This document shows positions 56,153 to 64,000 of a stretch of 64,000 nt of DNA, one piece after another (positions within the stretch are counted from its first letter, which is position 1; each line of letters begins with the position of its first letter). The notes under the pieces are model-generated. The model searched no databases, had not been told where the DNA came from, and saw nothing but the letters and a program-made list of their open reading frames with translations. Location: NCBI GenBank assembly GCA_028284065.1, contig JANQSJ010000011.1, positions 434,001 through 498,000 of the forward strand. The letters are read 5' to 3'. Source of the DNA: Parvularculaceae bacterium (GTDB taxonomy: Bacteria; Pseudomonadota; Alphaproteobacteria; Caulobacterales; Parvularculaceae). Both the position numbers and the translations under genes were made by a program.

Positions 56153-58992
56153 TGTCTTTTGATCTCTTCATGGACGAGCACCAGGTCCAGGCGCTCGTTA
56201 TTTGTCTTCTCGCGTCGCTCATCTGGGCGCCAATCGTCTTGTTGATCGCGCGCACGCTCGGCGAAGGCGCATCCATCCGCACAGCGCAGGCGATCTGGAT
56301 CGGGGCGCTCACCCTTAGCGTCGCCCCGGCCGCGCTCGCGCCGGGTCTTGCAGGCATCGGCGTATCTCTGCGCGCCGCGCCGCAGGAGATCGACGACCCG
56401 ACTGTAACCACAACATCCGTTGATCTGGATACGATATTTATTGAAACGACCGAAGCCGCCGAGGAACGCGTTGCGTTTGCGACGGCGACAACGCGTGCGG
56501 TCGCCAAAGACTATGAAGACGCGGCGCCGACTTCATTTGAAGTCAGGTCCGGTTCGGCCGCAATGCAGGAAGTCCCGCCCGGCATCGTCGCGACCCTCGG
56601 CTCCCCTGAAGGCGAGCCGAAAGCGGAGCGCCGCTTCGCAGTCCCGGAATGGCGATCCGGCGTCGATTTACTGGCCTCGCCGCAGGCGTTCAGCATCGCC
56701 GCAATACTCTACGGATACGGCGTTTTGCTCGCCGCGTTGATCTGGCTCAGCCGGAGCGTCGGCCTGCACTGGGTCGCGTCGACGGCCCGGCCGGTCCGCG
56801 ATCCCAAGATCCTCGCCGGCGTCGAGGCATGGCGCGCGCGCATCGGCGTGCGCGGGACGCCGCGACTGAGGCGCACGCCGCGCGTCTCCAGCGTCTGCGT
56901 GTTCGGCGTCTGGCGGCCGACCGTCCTTATACCTCACGATATTGAAACGCGGGTGTCGCAGGATGACGTCGTCATAATGTGCGCGCACGAATTGGCGCAT
57001 ATCCGCCGCCGCGACACCCAGCTCTTCTTCGCGACGACCCTCGTGCGCGCGCTCTTCTGGTTTAACCCGGCCGTCAAGGCGATCGCCGCGCATGTGGAGC
57101 AGGCGGCGGAGGAAGCCGCGGACGCACAAGTGCTGAGCCGCGGCGTCGACCGCAAGGCCTACGCCTCGTGCTTCATCGCCAGCCTTCGCTTCGCGGCGGA
57201 AAAAGCGGCGCGCCGCCCGGCGATGACGCCGACTTTCATCCCCGTCGACAGGCGCGGCCGGAGGCGGCGTCTCGACGCCATCCTGCATGAAAAGCACCGC
57301 AAGTCCGCGCCCATCGCGGCGCGCAGCCTGGCCGCGGGCGCGGCGCTCGCGATGGCCATTTGCGCCGTTGCGCAGGCGGGCTTCGCAGTCTCGCCGACCA
57401 GCATCGAAAACCGGCCCGCCTTCGTTGCGGACCTGCAGGAGCTTTTGACCCTGCCGAGCCCGGCTTCGCTAGCGTCGCCCAAGGTCGCTGAGGTAGACGT
57501 CGTCGCAGCGCCGGCCCCCGAACCGAGCCCTGCGCCGACGCCCGCCGCCGCGCCTGAGCCTGAGCCCGTCGCGGCGGTCAAGACGGCTCAGGGCGCCTGG
57601 GACACGCCGCAAACTTCTGACATCGAATTCATCGCCCCCGCCAAGGGCCGCATCAGCCTCGGCTTCGGCGCCGAAAGACCCTTCACGACGGGATATCACA
57701 AGGGCGTCGACATCGTCGCGCGCAAAGGGACCGCGGTCGTTGCATCCGGCGCCGGCATTGTGAGGATGACAGATGCAAAGGGTCGCTCCGCATACGGCAA
57801 GATGATCAAGATCGACCATGGCGAAGGCGTCTACACGAAATACGCGCACCTCAGCCGGATCGACGTAGAAACGGGGGACAAGGTCGCGGCCGGGCAGCTC
57901 ATCGCCGCGGTCGGCAATACAGGCCAGTCCACCGGCCCGCACCTCCATTTCGAAGTGTACCGCGACGGCCGCCCAGTCGATCCGATGGCGGCGCTTTCCG
58001 ACGCGGCAGCCGCGAAACTGGGATCCAAGCGAACGCGCGCGCCCAGCGCTCCACGCCTGAAAGCGGCGGCTCTTGATGGTTCCCGGACGGCGCGAGCCGC
58101 GCGCGCGCGCAAGCCCGTGCGCCTCGCCTTCTCGACGGCCAATCGCACGCCGGGGATCGCTAAGGCCGCAGGCGACGCCTTGTGGCTTGACGCCGCGGGC
58201 AAGGAAATTGCGGCGCGCCTTGAAGTCAGCCTGCTGCAGGACGCTGTCAACGCAGCTGACGCGCAGGATAATGCGGCCTCAGGCGACGTCCGCGCCCGCG
58301 GCGCTTTCGCGAAGATGGAGGCTGAGCTTGCCGACGCCCGCGCGCGACGGGCTAGCGCCAAAGCAAAGCGCAATGCGGAGACGAAGGCCGCGCAGGCGCG
58401 CGTCGAGTCCGCATCGGCGCAAAGGCGCGTGACCATTGAGCGGGATAGTTCGGCTGCGGAGGAGGCCCGACGCATCGCAGCTGAAGAACGCCGGCGCGCA
58501 GCCGAAGAGCGCGCCCGCGCCAGGGAGGAACGCGCACGCGAACGCGAAGCTGCTCGCGTCATCGCGGAAAAGTCCCGCGCTCGCGCCTGGGAAGAGGCCG
58601 AAGAAGCGAGGGCCCTCGCCGAAGCGCGCCGCCGCGACGCGCAGGCGCGCGCCGAGGAACACGCCGACAGGATCCGCGAGCAATTCGAAGAGCAGTTTTG
58701 CTGCGACGTCGGCGAAGACATTGAAGAGGTTATCCATTCGTCGATCGAAAGCGCGTTCGAAACCCTCGCCGATATCGAGGTCGAACTGAACGAGGTTGAT
58801 ATCTCGGGGCGCGCCGCAGAAGCATCACAACGCGCGCTTGAGACTGCTCGGGCGGCGCTCGCCGGCGCAGGACAGTCTGACGCGCTCGCCGCCGCCCGCG
58901 CCAAGATCGCCGACCAGGAAGCGGAAATTGCGCGCCTCAGAGCCGAACTGGCGACAGCGGCGCGCGCCGCGTCGAACGACCGCGACGAATAA
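56152..58992 (+). CDS. M56 (BlaR1-like) membrane protease fused to an M23 endopeptidase and coiled coil
   Basis: 946 residues. Membrane helices at ~10-32, ~45-65, ~180-199 and ~390-413 flank an M56 zinc protease domain with the HExxH motif in CAHELAHIRRRDTQ (His 279, 283) and EEAADAQVL downstream. A Pro/Ala-rich linker leads to an M23/LytM domain (~490-613) with its ligands His516 and Asp520 (HKGVDIV), His566 (YAHLS), and His597/His599 (GPHLHFEV). A long Ala/Arg/Glu coiled coil (~700-850), a CC pair near 850 and further helices follow. BlaR1 normally ends in a beta-lactam-binding domain; here a peptidoglycan-binding or -cutting module replaces it. It is co-translated with the BlaI repressor. 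Confidence 0.9.
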   Translation: MSFDLFMDEHQVQALVICLLASLIWAPIVLLIARTLGEGASIRTAQAIWIGALTLSVAPAALAPGLAGIGVSLRAAPQEIDDPTVTTTSVDLDTIFIETTEAAEERVAFATATTRAVAKDYEDAAPTSFEVRSGSAAMQEVPPGIVATLGSPEGEPKAERRFAVPEWRSGVDLLASPQAFSIAAILYGYGVLLAALIWLSRSVGLHWVASTARPVRDPKILAGVEAWRARIGVRGTPRLRRTPRVSSVCVFGVWRPTVLIPHDIETRVSQDDVVIMCAHELAHIRRRDTQLFFATTLVRALFWFNPAVKAIAAHVEQAAEEAADAQVLSRGVDRKAYASCFIASLRFAAEKAARRPAMTPTFIPVDRRGRRRRLDAILHEKHRKSAPIAARSLAAGAALAMAICAVAQAGFAVSPTSIENRPAFVADLQELLTLPSPASLASPKVAEVDVVAAPAPEPSPAPTPAAAPEPEPVAAVKTAQGAWDTPQTSDIEFIAPAKGRISLGFGAERPFTTGYHKGVDIVARKGTAVVASGAGIVRMTDAKGRSAYGKMIKIDHGEGVYTKYAHLSRIDVETGDKVAAGQLIAAVGNTGQSTGPHLHFEVYRDGRPVDPMAALSDAAAAKLGSKRTRAPSAPRLKAAALDGSRTARAARARKPVRLAFSTANRTPGIAKAAGDALWLDAAGKEIAARLEVSLLQDAVNAADAQDNAASGDVRARGAFAKMEAELADARARRASAKAKRNAETKAAQARVESASAQRRVTIERDSSAAEEARRIAAEERRRAAEERARAREERAREREAARVIAEKSRARAWEEAEEARALAEARRRDAQARAEEHADRIREQFEEQFCCDVGEDIEEVIHSSIESAFETLADIEVELNEVDISGRAAEASQRALETARAALAGAGQSDALAAARAKIADQEAEIARLRAELATAARAASNDRDE

Positions 58993-59217
58993 ATTCAAAC
59001 GCAGGCGAGCGGCGGCGACGACGCATTGTCGGTCGCGGGCGATCATCCTTGTTCGGCAGGCGCAGCGCCCGTCGGCCGCGCCGCGCGTTAACGCACCACA
59101 TCCATTCAAATTCGCGACTTCGCCCCGCCGCACGGTTCGCCGCAATGGCGGGACGCTTCGTCGAGTAGCCGCGATCCGCTCTTGTTTCCTTTACGAATAT
59201 GTCGTCTACGTCGGTTA

Positions 59218-59233
59218 TGCGACACATGTCGCA
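59218..59233 (+). promoter_or_regulatory. Predicted BlaI operator upstream of the RND pump
   Basis: TGCGACA-CA-TGTCGCA has the same two 7-base half-sites and 2-base spacing as the palindrome before blaI. It ends 26 bases before the pump ATG, between any promoter and the ribosome site, so a bound repressor would block transcription. Confidence 0.7.
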
Positions 59234-59259
59234 ATATGGCGTCGTACGGGAGACGAGCG

Positions 59260-62200
59260 ATGGGACTTACGCGACTGGCGCTGAAGAACCCCGCCGCGCT
59301 CGCGGTCATCCTCGCCGTCATTGCGCTCTTTGCGGCGACATCCGCCACGCGCCTGCCGGTGCAGCTTTTCCCAAGCATTGAGCGACCGGTCATCGGCGTT
59401 TGGACTGGCTGGCGCGCGGCCAGCCCGCGGGAAGTAGAATCCGAGATCATCGACCCCATCGAAAGGGAGCTTCGCGGCGCGCCCGGGCTCTCCTCTATGC
59501 AGTCCTGGTCTAACGTCGGCGGCGGGTTCATCCGGCTGGAATTCGCCCTGGGCACCGACATGACCGCGGCGTTCGGCGACATCTCTAGCCGTCTTCAACG
59601 CGTGCGCGGCCTGCCCGCGGACGCCGACCGCCCGCGCATCCAGGCCAATGGCGGGGGCGATGCGGGCGAGACGCTGATCTTTCTCTTCCTCCAGCGCCTG
59701 CCCGGAACGGAAGGCGATGGCTTCGCCCTTGCGCGTTTCGCCAATGAGCGGCTCGCCCCGGAGCTTGAGGCCATCGATGGCGTCGGCGGCGTCGACGTCA
59801 ATGGCGACTATGGCGAAGAGATTCTGAAAATAACCTTCGATCCGTTCCTGGCGGCGGAGCGCGGGATTTCGATCGACGATATTGCGACGACGGTTAATCA
59901 GTCGACCGATGTCACCGGCGGCTCGGTCGAGGTTGGGCGGCGCAACTATACGCTTCGCTTTGAAGGTCGTTTCGATGCCGGAGAAATTGAAAATACGGTG
60001 CTCGCTTGGCGCAACGGCGCGCCGGTGCGCCTCGGGGATATCGCCGTCGCCAGCATCTCGCCCGACAGTCAGGGCGGCGTCGTCTTCCAGAACGGAAATC
60101 CGGCGATTGGCATGCGCATTATTCGCGAGCCCGGCGCCAACACGCTCGCCGCGATTGATGCGCTAACCGTCAAGATTGAGGAGTTGAACGCCGGCCCCCT
60201 CGCCGACCTCGGCTACGCCGTGCACAAGAGTTTCGATCCATCCGTCTTCATCAAACGCGCAATCGGCCTCCTCACCGGGAACCTCGCGATCGGGGTCCTG
60301 CTCGCAGTCGGCGCGCTGTGGCTATTCCTGCGGCGCACGCGCGCGACGCTGCTGATCGCATCGGCGATCCCGATTTCGCTTACGGCCACGATCGTCGTGC
60401 TGTCTCTCGCCGGGCGAACAATAAACATTATCTCCCTCGCCGGAATGGCTTTCGCGACCGGCATGGTGCTCGATGCGGCGATCGTGGTGCTTGAGAACTT
60501 CGTGCGCCTGCGGGAGGGCGGCGCGAAGCCCGAAAAAGCCGCCGAAGAAGCGGTCGGCCAGGTTTTCGGCGCGCTCTTCGCGTCGACAGTGACGACGATC
60601 GCCGTCTTCCTGCCGGTCATCTTCTTCGAAGACGTCGAGGGCCAGTTGTTCGCGGACCTCGCCCTGACGATCGCCATCGCCGTCTGCTTCAGCCTTGTCG
60701 CCGCGGTCACGGCCCTGCCTGTCGGCGCGGCGACGTTTCTGCGCGCGAGCGCAAAAGCAGCCGCAGGCGACGGACGAGCCGGTTTCGCGGAGGGCCTCGC
60801 CGGTCTCATCCTGGGGCTGACGAACAGCCCCCGCGCCCGCCTCGCCTGGATCGCCGGTCTGACGGCTGCGCCAATCGCGCTCGGCGTCGCCCTGTGGCCG
60901 CAACTGAATTACCTGCCGCCCGTGAAGCGCGACGCCGTGGACGGATTTATTTCGTTCCCTTCAGGCGCGAGCGCCGACATGGTGCGGGAGGAATTCGCCG
61001 AAATCGTCGTCGAGCGGCTGCAGCCATTCATGGACGGCGAGCGCGAACCGTCATTGCGGAACTACTACCTCTATACCGGCCCCTGGGGCGGCAATATCGG
61101 CGTCCGCGCAAAGGATCAGTCGGACGTCGAGGAGTTGTCGCGCATTGTGAACGAAGAGATCCTCTCCGGCTTCCCCGACACCCGCGTCTTCGCCCGCCAG
61201 GGCGATCTGTTCGGTCAGTTCGGCGGCGATGCGTCCGTAAGCCTTGATCTGCAGGCCGATGATTACGACGCGCTCGGCGACGCTGTGCCGGACGTCATCG
61301 ACCTAATTGAGGACGCTCTTCCCGGCGCCGATGTCTGGCCGAACCCTGATCCGCAGACGGTAAGCCCTGAAATCCGCGTCATCCCCAACGATCGCCGCAT
61401 CGCGGAAGTCGGCCTCGACCGGGCGAGCGTCGCTCGCGCCGTCAGGACGCTCGGCGACGGGCTCTGGCTCGGCGAATTCTTCCATGAAGGCGGCCGGCTC
61501 GACGTCTTCCTGCAAGCGCGGGAATGGACGGAACCGGAGTATCTCTCGCGAACACCGCTTGCGACGCCCAATGGCGCCGTCGTCTCGCTCGGAGAGGTCG
61601 CGACGATCGAGCGGAGCGTCGGTCCGCAGCAAATTCGCCGCCAGGAAGGGCGCCGCACGATTTCCCTAGGCGTCAACCCGCCGGACGGCATGCCGTTGAG
61701 CGAAGTCGTCGCGGCGATCCGCGAGGGCGCGGAGGCGGACATCTACGCCGCGCTGCCGGAAGGCGCGAGCATCGCCTACGCCGGCGAGGCCGATGCGCTG
61801 AAGCGCGCGGTGCGCAACCTCGGCGGCAATTTCCTGCTGGCGATCGCCATTTTGTTCCTGATCCTCGCAGCGCTCTTCAAGTCGATGCGCGACGCCGCCT
61901 ATGTCGTGATCGCATTGCCCATGGCGGCGGTCGGCGGCGTTGCGGCGTTGCGCCTGATGAACCTCGTCAGCCCGACCCCGCTCGATCTTCTCGGCATGAT
62001 CGGCTTCATTATCCTTCTCGGCCTTGTCGTGAACAACGCCATCCTTCTTGTCGCGCAAACGCGCGCATCGGAAAGGGCCGGCCTTGACCGCCGCGCAGCG
62101 GTGCGCTCTGCGCTGACGCTTCGCATTCGTCCAATTTTCATGTCGACGACGACGTCGCTCATGGGCATGGCGCCGCTGGTCCTGTCGCCTGGCGCCGGGA

Positions 62201-62352
62201 GCATGATCTATCGCGGCCTCGCCACGGTGATCGTCGGCGGCATGGCGATCTCGACCCTCTTTACCCTGATTTTGTTGCCGGCGCTGTTGCAGCTCGGCGT
62301 CGCCCGCGAACGGGACGCGCACGTCGCGGCAGGCCAACCGGCCGCCGCCTGA
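59260..62352 (+). CDS. RND-superfamily efflux pump (AcrB/HAE-like)
   Basis: 1030 residues from ATG 59260 (GGAG 7 bases upstream). Twelve membrane helices with two large periplasmic loops. N-terminal LTRLALKNPAALAVILAVIA and LPVQLFPSIERPVIGVWTGW are typical. The fourth-helix proton-relay region reads GMVLDAAIVVLENFVRLREG, with one acidic residue where AcrB has Asp-Asp, and the tenth-helix region is LLGLVVNNAILLVAQTR. It exports small molecules using the proton gradient and needs an adaptor and an outer-membrane channel. The adaptor gene follows 16 bases later; no TolC-like gene is present. A BlaI-like operator lies just upstream. Confidence 0.94.
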   Translation: MGLTRLALKNPAALAVILAVIALFAATSATRLPVQLFPSIERPVIGVWTGWRAASPREVESEIIDPIERELRGAPGLSSMQSWSNVGGGFIRLEFALGTDMTAAFGDISSRLQRVRGLPADADRPRIQANGGGDAGETLIFLFLQRLPGTEGDGFALARFANERLAPELEAIDGVGGVDVNGDYGEEILKITFDPFLAAERGISIDDIATTVNQSTDVTGGSVEVGRRNYTLRFEGRFDAGEIENTVLAWRNGAPVRLGDIAVASISPDSQGGVVFQNGNPAIGMRIIREPGANTLAAIDALTVKIEELNAGPLADLGYAVHKSFDPSVFIKRAIGLLTGNLAIGVLLAVGALWLFLRRTRATLLIASAIPISLTATIVVLSLAGRTINIISLAGMAFATGMVLDAAIVVLENFVRLREGGAKPEKAAEEAVGQVFGALFASTVTTIAVFLPVIFFEDVEGQLFADLALTIAIAVCFSLVAAVTALPVGAATFLRASAKAAAGDGRAGFAEGLAGLILGLTNSPRARLAWIAGLTAAPIALGVALWPQLNYLPPVKRDAVDGFISFPSGASADMVREEFAEIVVERLQPFMDGEREPSLRNYYLYTGPWGGNIGVRAKDQSDVEELSRIVNEEILSGFPDTRVFARQGDLFGQFGGDASVSLDLQADDYDALGDAVPDVIDLIEDALPGADVWPNPDPQTVSPEIRVIPNDRRIAEVGLDRASVARAVRTLGDGLWLGEFFHEGGRLDVFLQAREWTEPEYLSRTPLATPNGAVVSLGEVATIERSVGPQQIRRQEGRRTISLGVNPPDGMPLSEVVAAIREGAEADIYAALPEGASIAYAGEADALKRAVRNLGGNFLLAIAILFLILAALFKSMRDAAYVVIALPMAAVGGVAALRLMNLVSPTPLDLLGMIGFIILLGLVVNNAILLVAQTRASERAGLDRRAAVRSALTLRIRPIFMSTTTSLMGMAPLVLSPGAGSMIYRGLATVIVGGMAISTLFTLILLPALLQLGVARERDAHVAAGQPAAA

Positions 62353-62368
62353 CCGGAGGAGTGAGTTC

Positions 62369-63517
62369 ATGGCTGATCGCGCATCGCCAAGGCCAAAGCC
62401 GGGCCGCCGCCGTCGCGCGCTCTTCGCCGCCGCGGCGGTCGCCGCCGCCGGAGCCGGGTTCGTCGGCGTCGCTGCCTTTCTTCAGAGCGACGGCCCCTCG
62501 GCGCTCGCTGCGGAGGAGCCGGACGAGGCCGCCGGGCCGCCCCCTGCGCCGGTCGTCGTCGCCGAGGCGGTGGAGAGGATGCTCGCGCCCGTCGCCGAAG
62601 CGCCCGGCTCGGCGGTCAGCGTCTCGGACAGCGTCGTCGCAGCGGCGACGACGGGGAAAGTCATTTGGGTCGCCGAGATCGGCGATGAAATTGATGCGGG
62701 CGGGGTAATAGCGCGGCTTGATCCCGCCGACGCGGAGCTGTCGCTGCGAGACGCCCGTGCGGAGGTCAAGCGTCTTAAGGCGCGTGCGGATTATCTCGAA
62801 CGCCTCGTGGCGCGCTATGAGGGCCTCGGCGAGGACTCAGGCGAATCTGAGGCGACTCTCGACGAGGTTCGCGCAAGTTATGGCGAAGCGCTAGGCGCGC
62901 TGGAACGCGGCCGCGTCACGGTTCGGCGGGCCGAAGTCGATCTTGAACGCACCGATATTAAGGCGCCGTTTGCGGGCCGCGTGGCGACGCGGGAAATCGA
63001 AGTCGGCGAATTCGCCACCATTGGCGCGCCGATCGCGCGCTTCGTCGACACCTCTCGCCTTGAGGTCAGCGCCCGCGCGCCGGCTGACATGCTGGCCAAT
63101 GTCGCCGCAGGCGACGAGATCGCGGTGCGCTACCGCGCCGAAGAGACGGCCGCGCGGGTGCGCGCCGTGGTGCCGGTGGGCGACGAAGTCACGCGCACCC
63201 TCGAAATCCGCGTGAGCCTCGCCGAGACCGACTGGCCGATCGGCGCGCCCGTGCGCGTGCAGTTGCCCTCCGCCGCCCCGCGCCGCGCCGTCGCCGCGCC
63301 GCGCGATGCGCTTGTTCTGCGGTCTGACGGCGCGTTTCTGTTCAAGCTCAACGCCGACGACACGGCTGTGCGCGTGCCTGTCACGCTCGGCGCGGCCGAA
63401 GGCGACCTGATCGAAGTCATCGGCGAGGTGCGCGCCGGCGAACGCATCGTGGTGCGCGGCGCGGAACGCCTTCGCGACGGCCAGAACGTCACCGTCAAGG
63501 AGACGCCGACGTCCTGA
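62369..63517 (+). CDS. RND efflux periplasmic adaptor
   Basis: 382 residues from ATG 62369 with CGGAGGAG upstream. Basic N-terminus and membrane anchor (RRRRALFAAAAVAAAGAGFV), then the lipoyl half GKVIWVAEIGDEIDAGGVIA, a short coiled-coil hairpin (~130-185), the second half TDIKAPFAGRVATREIEVGE, a beta-barrel and a membrane-proximal domain. It links the RND pump encoded just before it to an outer-membrane channel. Pump-before-adaptor order is opposite to the acrAB order. There is no lipobox; the anchor is probably a membrane helix. Confidence 0.92.
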   Translation: MADRASPRPKPGRRRRALFAAAAVAAAGAGFVGVAAFLQSDGPSALAAEEPDEAAGPPPAPVVVAEAVERMLAPVAEAPGSAVSVSDSVVAAATTGKVIWVAEIGDEIDAGGVIARLDPADAELSLRDARAEVKRLKARADYLERLVARYEGLGEDSGESEATLDEVRASYGEALGALERGRVTVRRAEVDLERTDIKAPFAGRVATREIEVGEFATIGAPIARFVDTSRLEVSARAPADMLANVAAGDEIAVRYRAEETAARVRAVVPVGDEVTRTLEIRVSLAETDWPIGAPVRVQLPSAAPRRAVAAPRDALVLRSDGAFLFKLNADDTAVRVPVTLGAAEGDLIEVIGEVRAGERIVVRGAERLRDGQNVTVKETPTS

Positions 63518-63582
63518 CGCGCGGATGCAAGGCGCCGACATTCGGCCGGCGCGCGCGCCTGATCGTATTCGCGGCCTACCGC

Positions 63583-64000
63583 CTACCCTCGCCGCTTGGC
63601 GGCGGCCTCCTTGATGCCGAGGATCGCCGGGGCGAACATGGCGTGCATGGGCTCGCCAAGCTTCGGATCAATCGTCTCCGGCGCGCCGGCGTCGAATATC
63701 GGGTCGGGCGCATACTCCGCCTGCAACTGAATCGCCTTGGCGTAGGCCTCGCCGCGGATCTGCGCCAGGAGCGAAAGGGCGAAATCGAGCCCCGCCGAAA
63801 CGCCGGCGCCCGTCACCACATTGCCGTCCTTTACGACCCGGGCATTTACCGGCACAGCGCCGAATTCCGTCAACAGATGGCGCGCCGTCCAATGGCTCGT
63901 CGCCCGCTTGCCCTCCAACAGACCAGCCTGGCCGAGAATCATCGAGCCGGTGCAGACCGACGTGATGTGCTTGGCGCGCGCGCCGCGATCGGCGATGAAG
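63583..64000 (-). CDS. DJ-1/PfpI-family protein, C-terminal part (5' end outside window)
   Basis: The frame runs off the right edge; about 139 residues are visible. The nucleophile-elbow region reads TSVCTGSMILGQAGLLEGKR, with the Cys typical of the DJ-1/PfpI class I glutamine-amidotransferase-like fold, followed by ATSHWTARHLLTEFGAVPV with the His, and GAGVSAGLDFALSLLAQIRG. This pattern fits isonitrile-hydratase-like and ThiJ-type proteins. The reaction cannot be assigned from this part. It converges on the RND adaptor gene. Confidence 0.88.
   Translation of the reverse strand, partial: FIADRGARAKHITSVCTGSMILGQAGLLEGKRATSHWTARHLLTEFGAVPVNARVVKDGNVVTGAGVSAGLDFALSLLAQIRGEAYAKAIQLQAEYAPDPIFDAGAPETIDPKLGEPMHAMFAPAILGIKEAAAKRRG

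Noticed and set aside
57831-58904. 357-residue minus-strand open frame opposite the coiled-coil region
   Set aside because: Ser/Ala/Arg low complexity mirrors the repetitive Ala/Arg/Glu coding strand.

Overview
This is 64 kb of high-GC DNA from an alphaproteobacterium that carries genes for anoxygenic (bacteriochlorophyll-based) photosynthesis. Evidence: a contiguous crtDC / crtEF-bchCXYZ-pufQBALM photosynthesis block, tandem PpsR/CrtJ sites of the form TGT-N12-ACA, an L21 protein with a helix-hairpin-helix tail, and a fused M56/M23 sensor next to a BlaI-type repressor. No pufC or pufX lies in the puf operon. The genus cannot be told from the window. Parvularculales/Caulobacterales-like relatives are a guess from gene content. 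I saw no tRNA, rRNA, CRISPR array, insertion sequence or phage gene.

Layout. 1-5 kb: the 3' part of ahcY, a MarR regulator divergent from an S41-like lipoprotein, the 8-vinyl reductase gene bciA, and a convergent outer-membrane protein gene. 5-13.4 kb: a large Cache/HAMP/PAS chemoreceptor and a MacAB/Dev-type export cassette (ATPase, FtsX permease, HlyD adaptor). 13.6-17 kb: folD and three two-component genes. 17.2-30 kb: the photosynthesis block. The minus-strand superoperon crtE-crtF-bchC-bchX-bchY-bchZ-pufQ-pufB-pufA-pufL-pufM ends in a rho-independent terminator. crtD-crtC run divergently from a shared control region holding two PpsR palindromes 8 bp apart. bchC has one more perfect site and one degenerate site.

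30-41 kb: a tightly packed minus-strand operon (dehydrogenase, thioesterase, acyl-CoA ligase, VOC protein), a serine hydrolase with an Nramp-like transporter, a TPR-sulfotransferase, and a TonB receptor with a Fur-like box. Next to the receptor are two decayed gene remnants: a serine-hydrolase tail and a PepSY-TM fragment. 41.6-50.4 kb: housekeeping genes (rplU, rpmA, accA, aroK, aroB), a CBS/CNNM transporter and an MFS transporter. 50.4-55.6 kb: a small K+ channel-like protein, infC, two glycosyltransferases, a probable small ORF and an alpha/beta hydrolase.

55.6-63.5 kb: the most notable regulatory unit. A BlaI-family repressor is translationally coupled to a 946-residue membrane protein that joins an M56 (BlaR1-like) protease, an M23 peptidoglycan endopeptidase domain and a long coiled coil. 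An RND pump and its adaptor follow. The same 16-bp palindrome, TGCGACA-N2-TGTCGCA, lies upstream of blaI and again just upstream of the RND pump. This suggests one cell-envelope-responsive circuit: the sensor relieves BlaI and induces both itself and the pump. The window ends in a DJ-1/PfpI gene that runs off the right edge.
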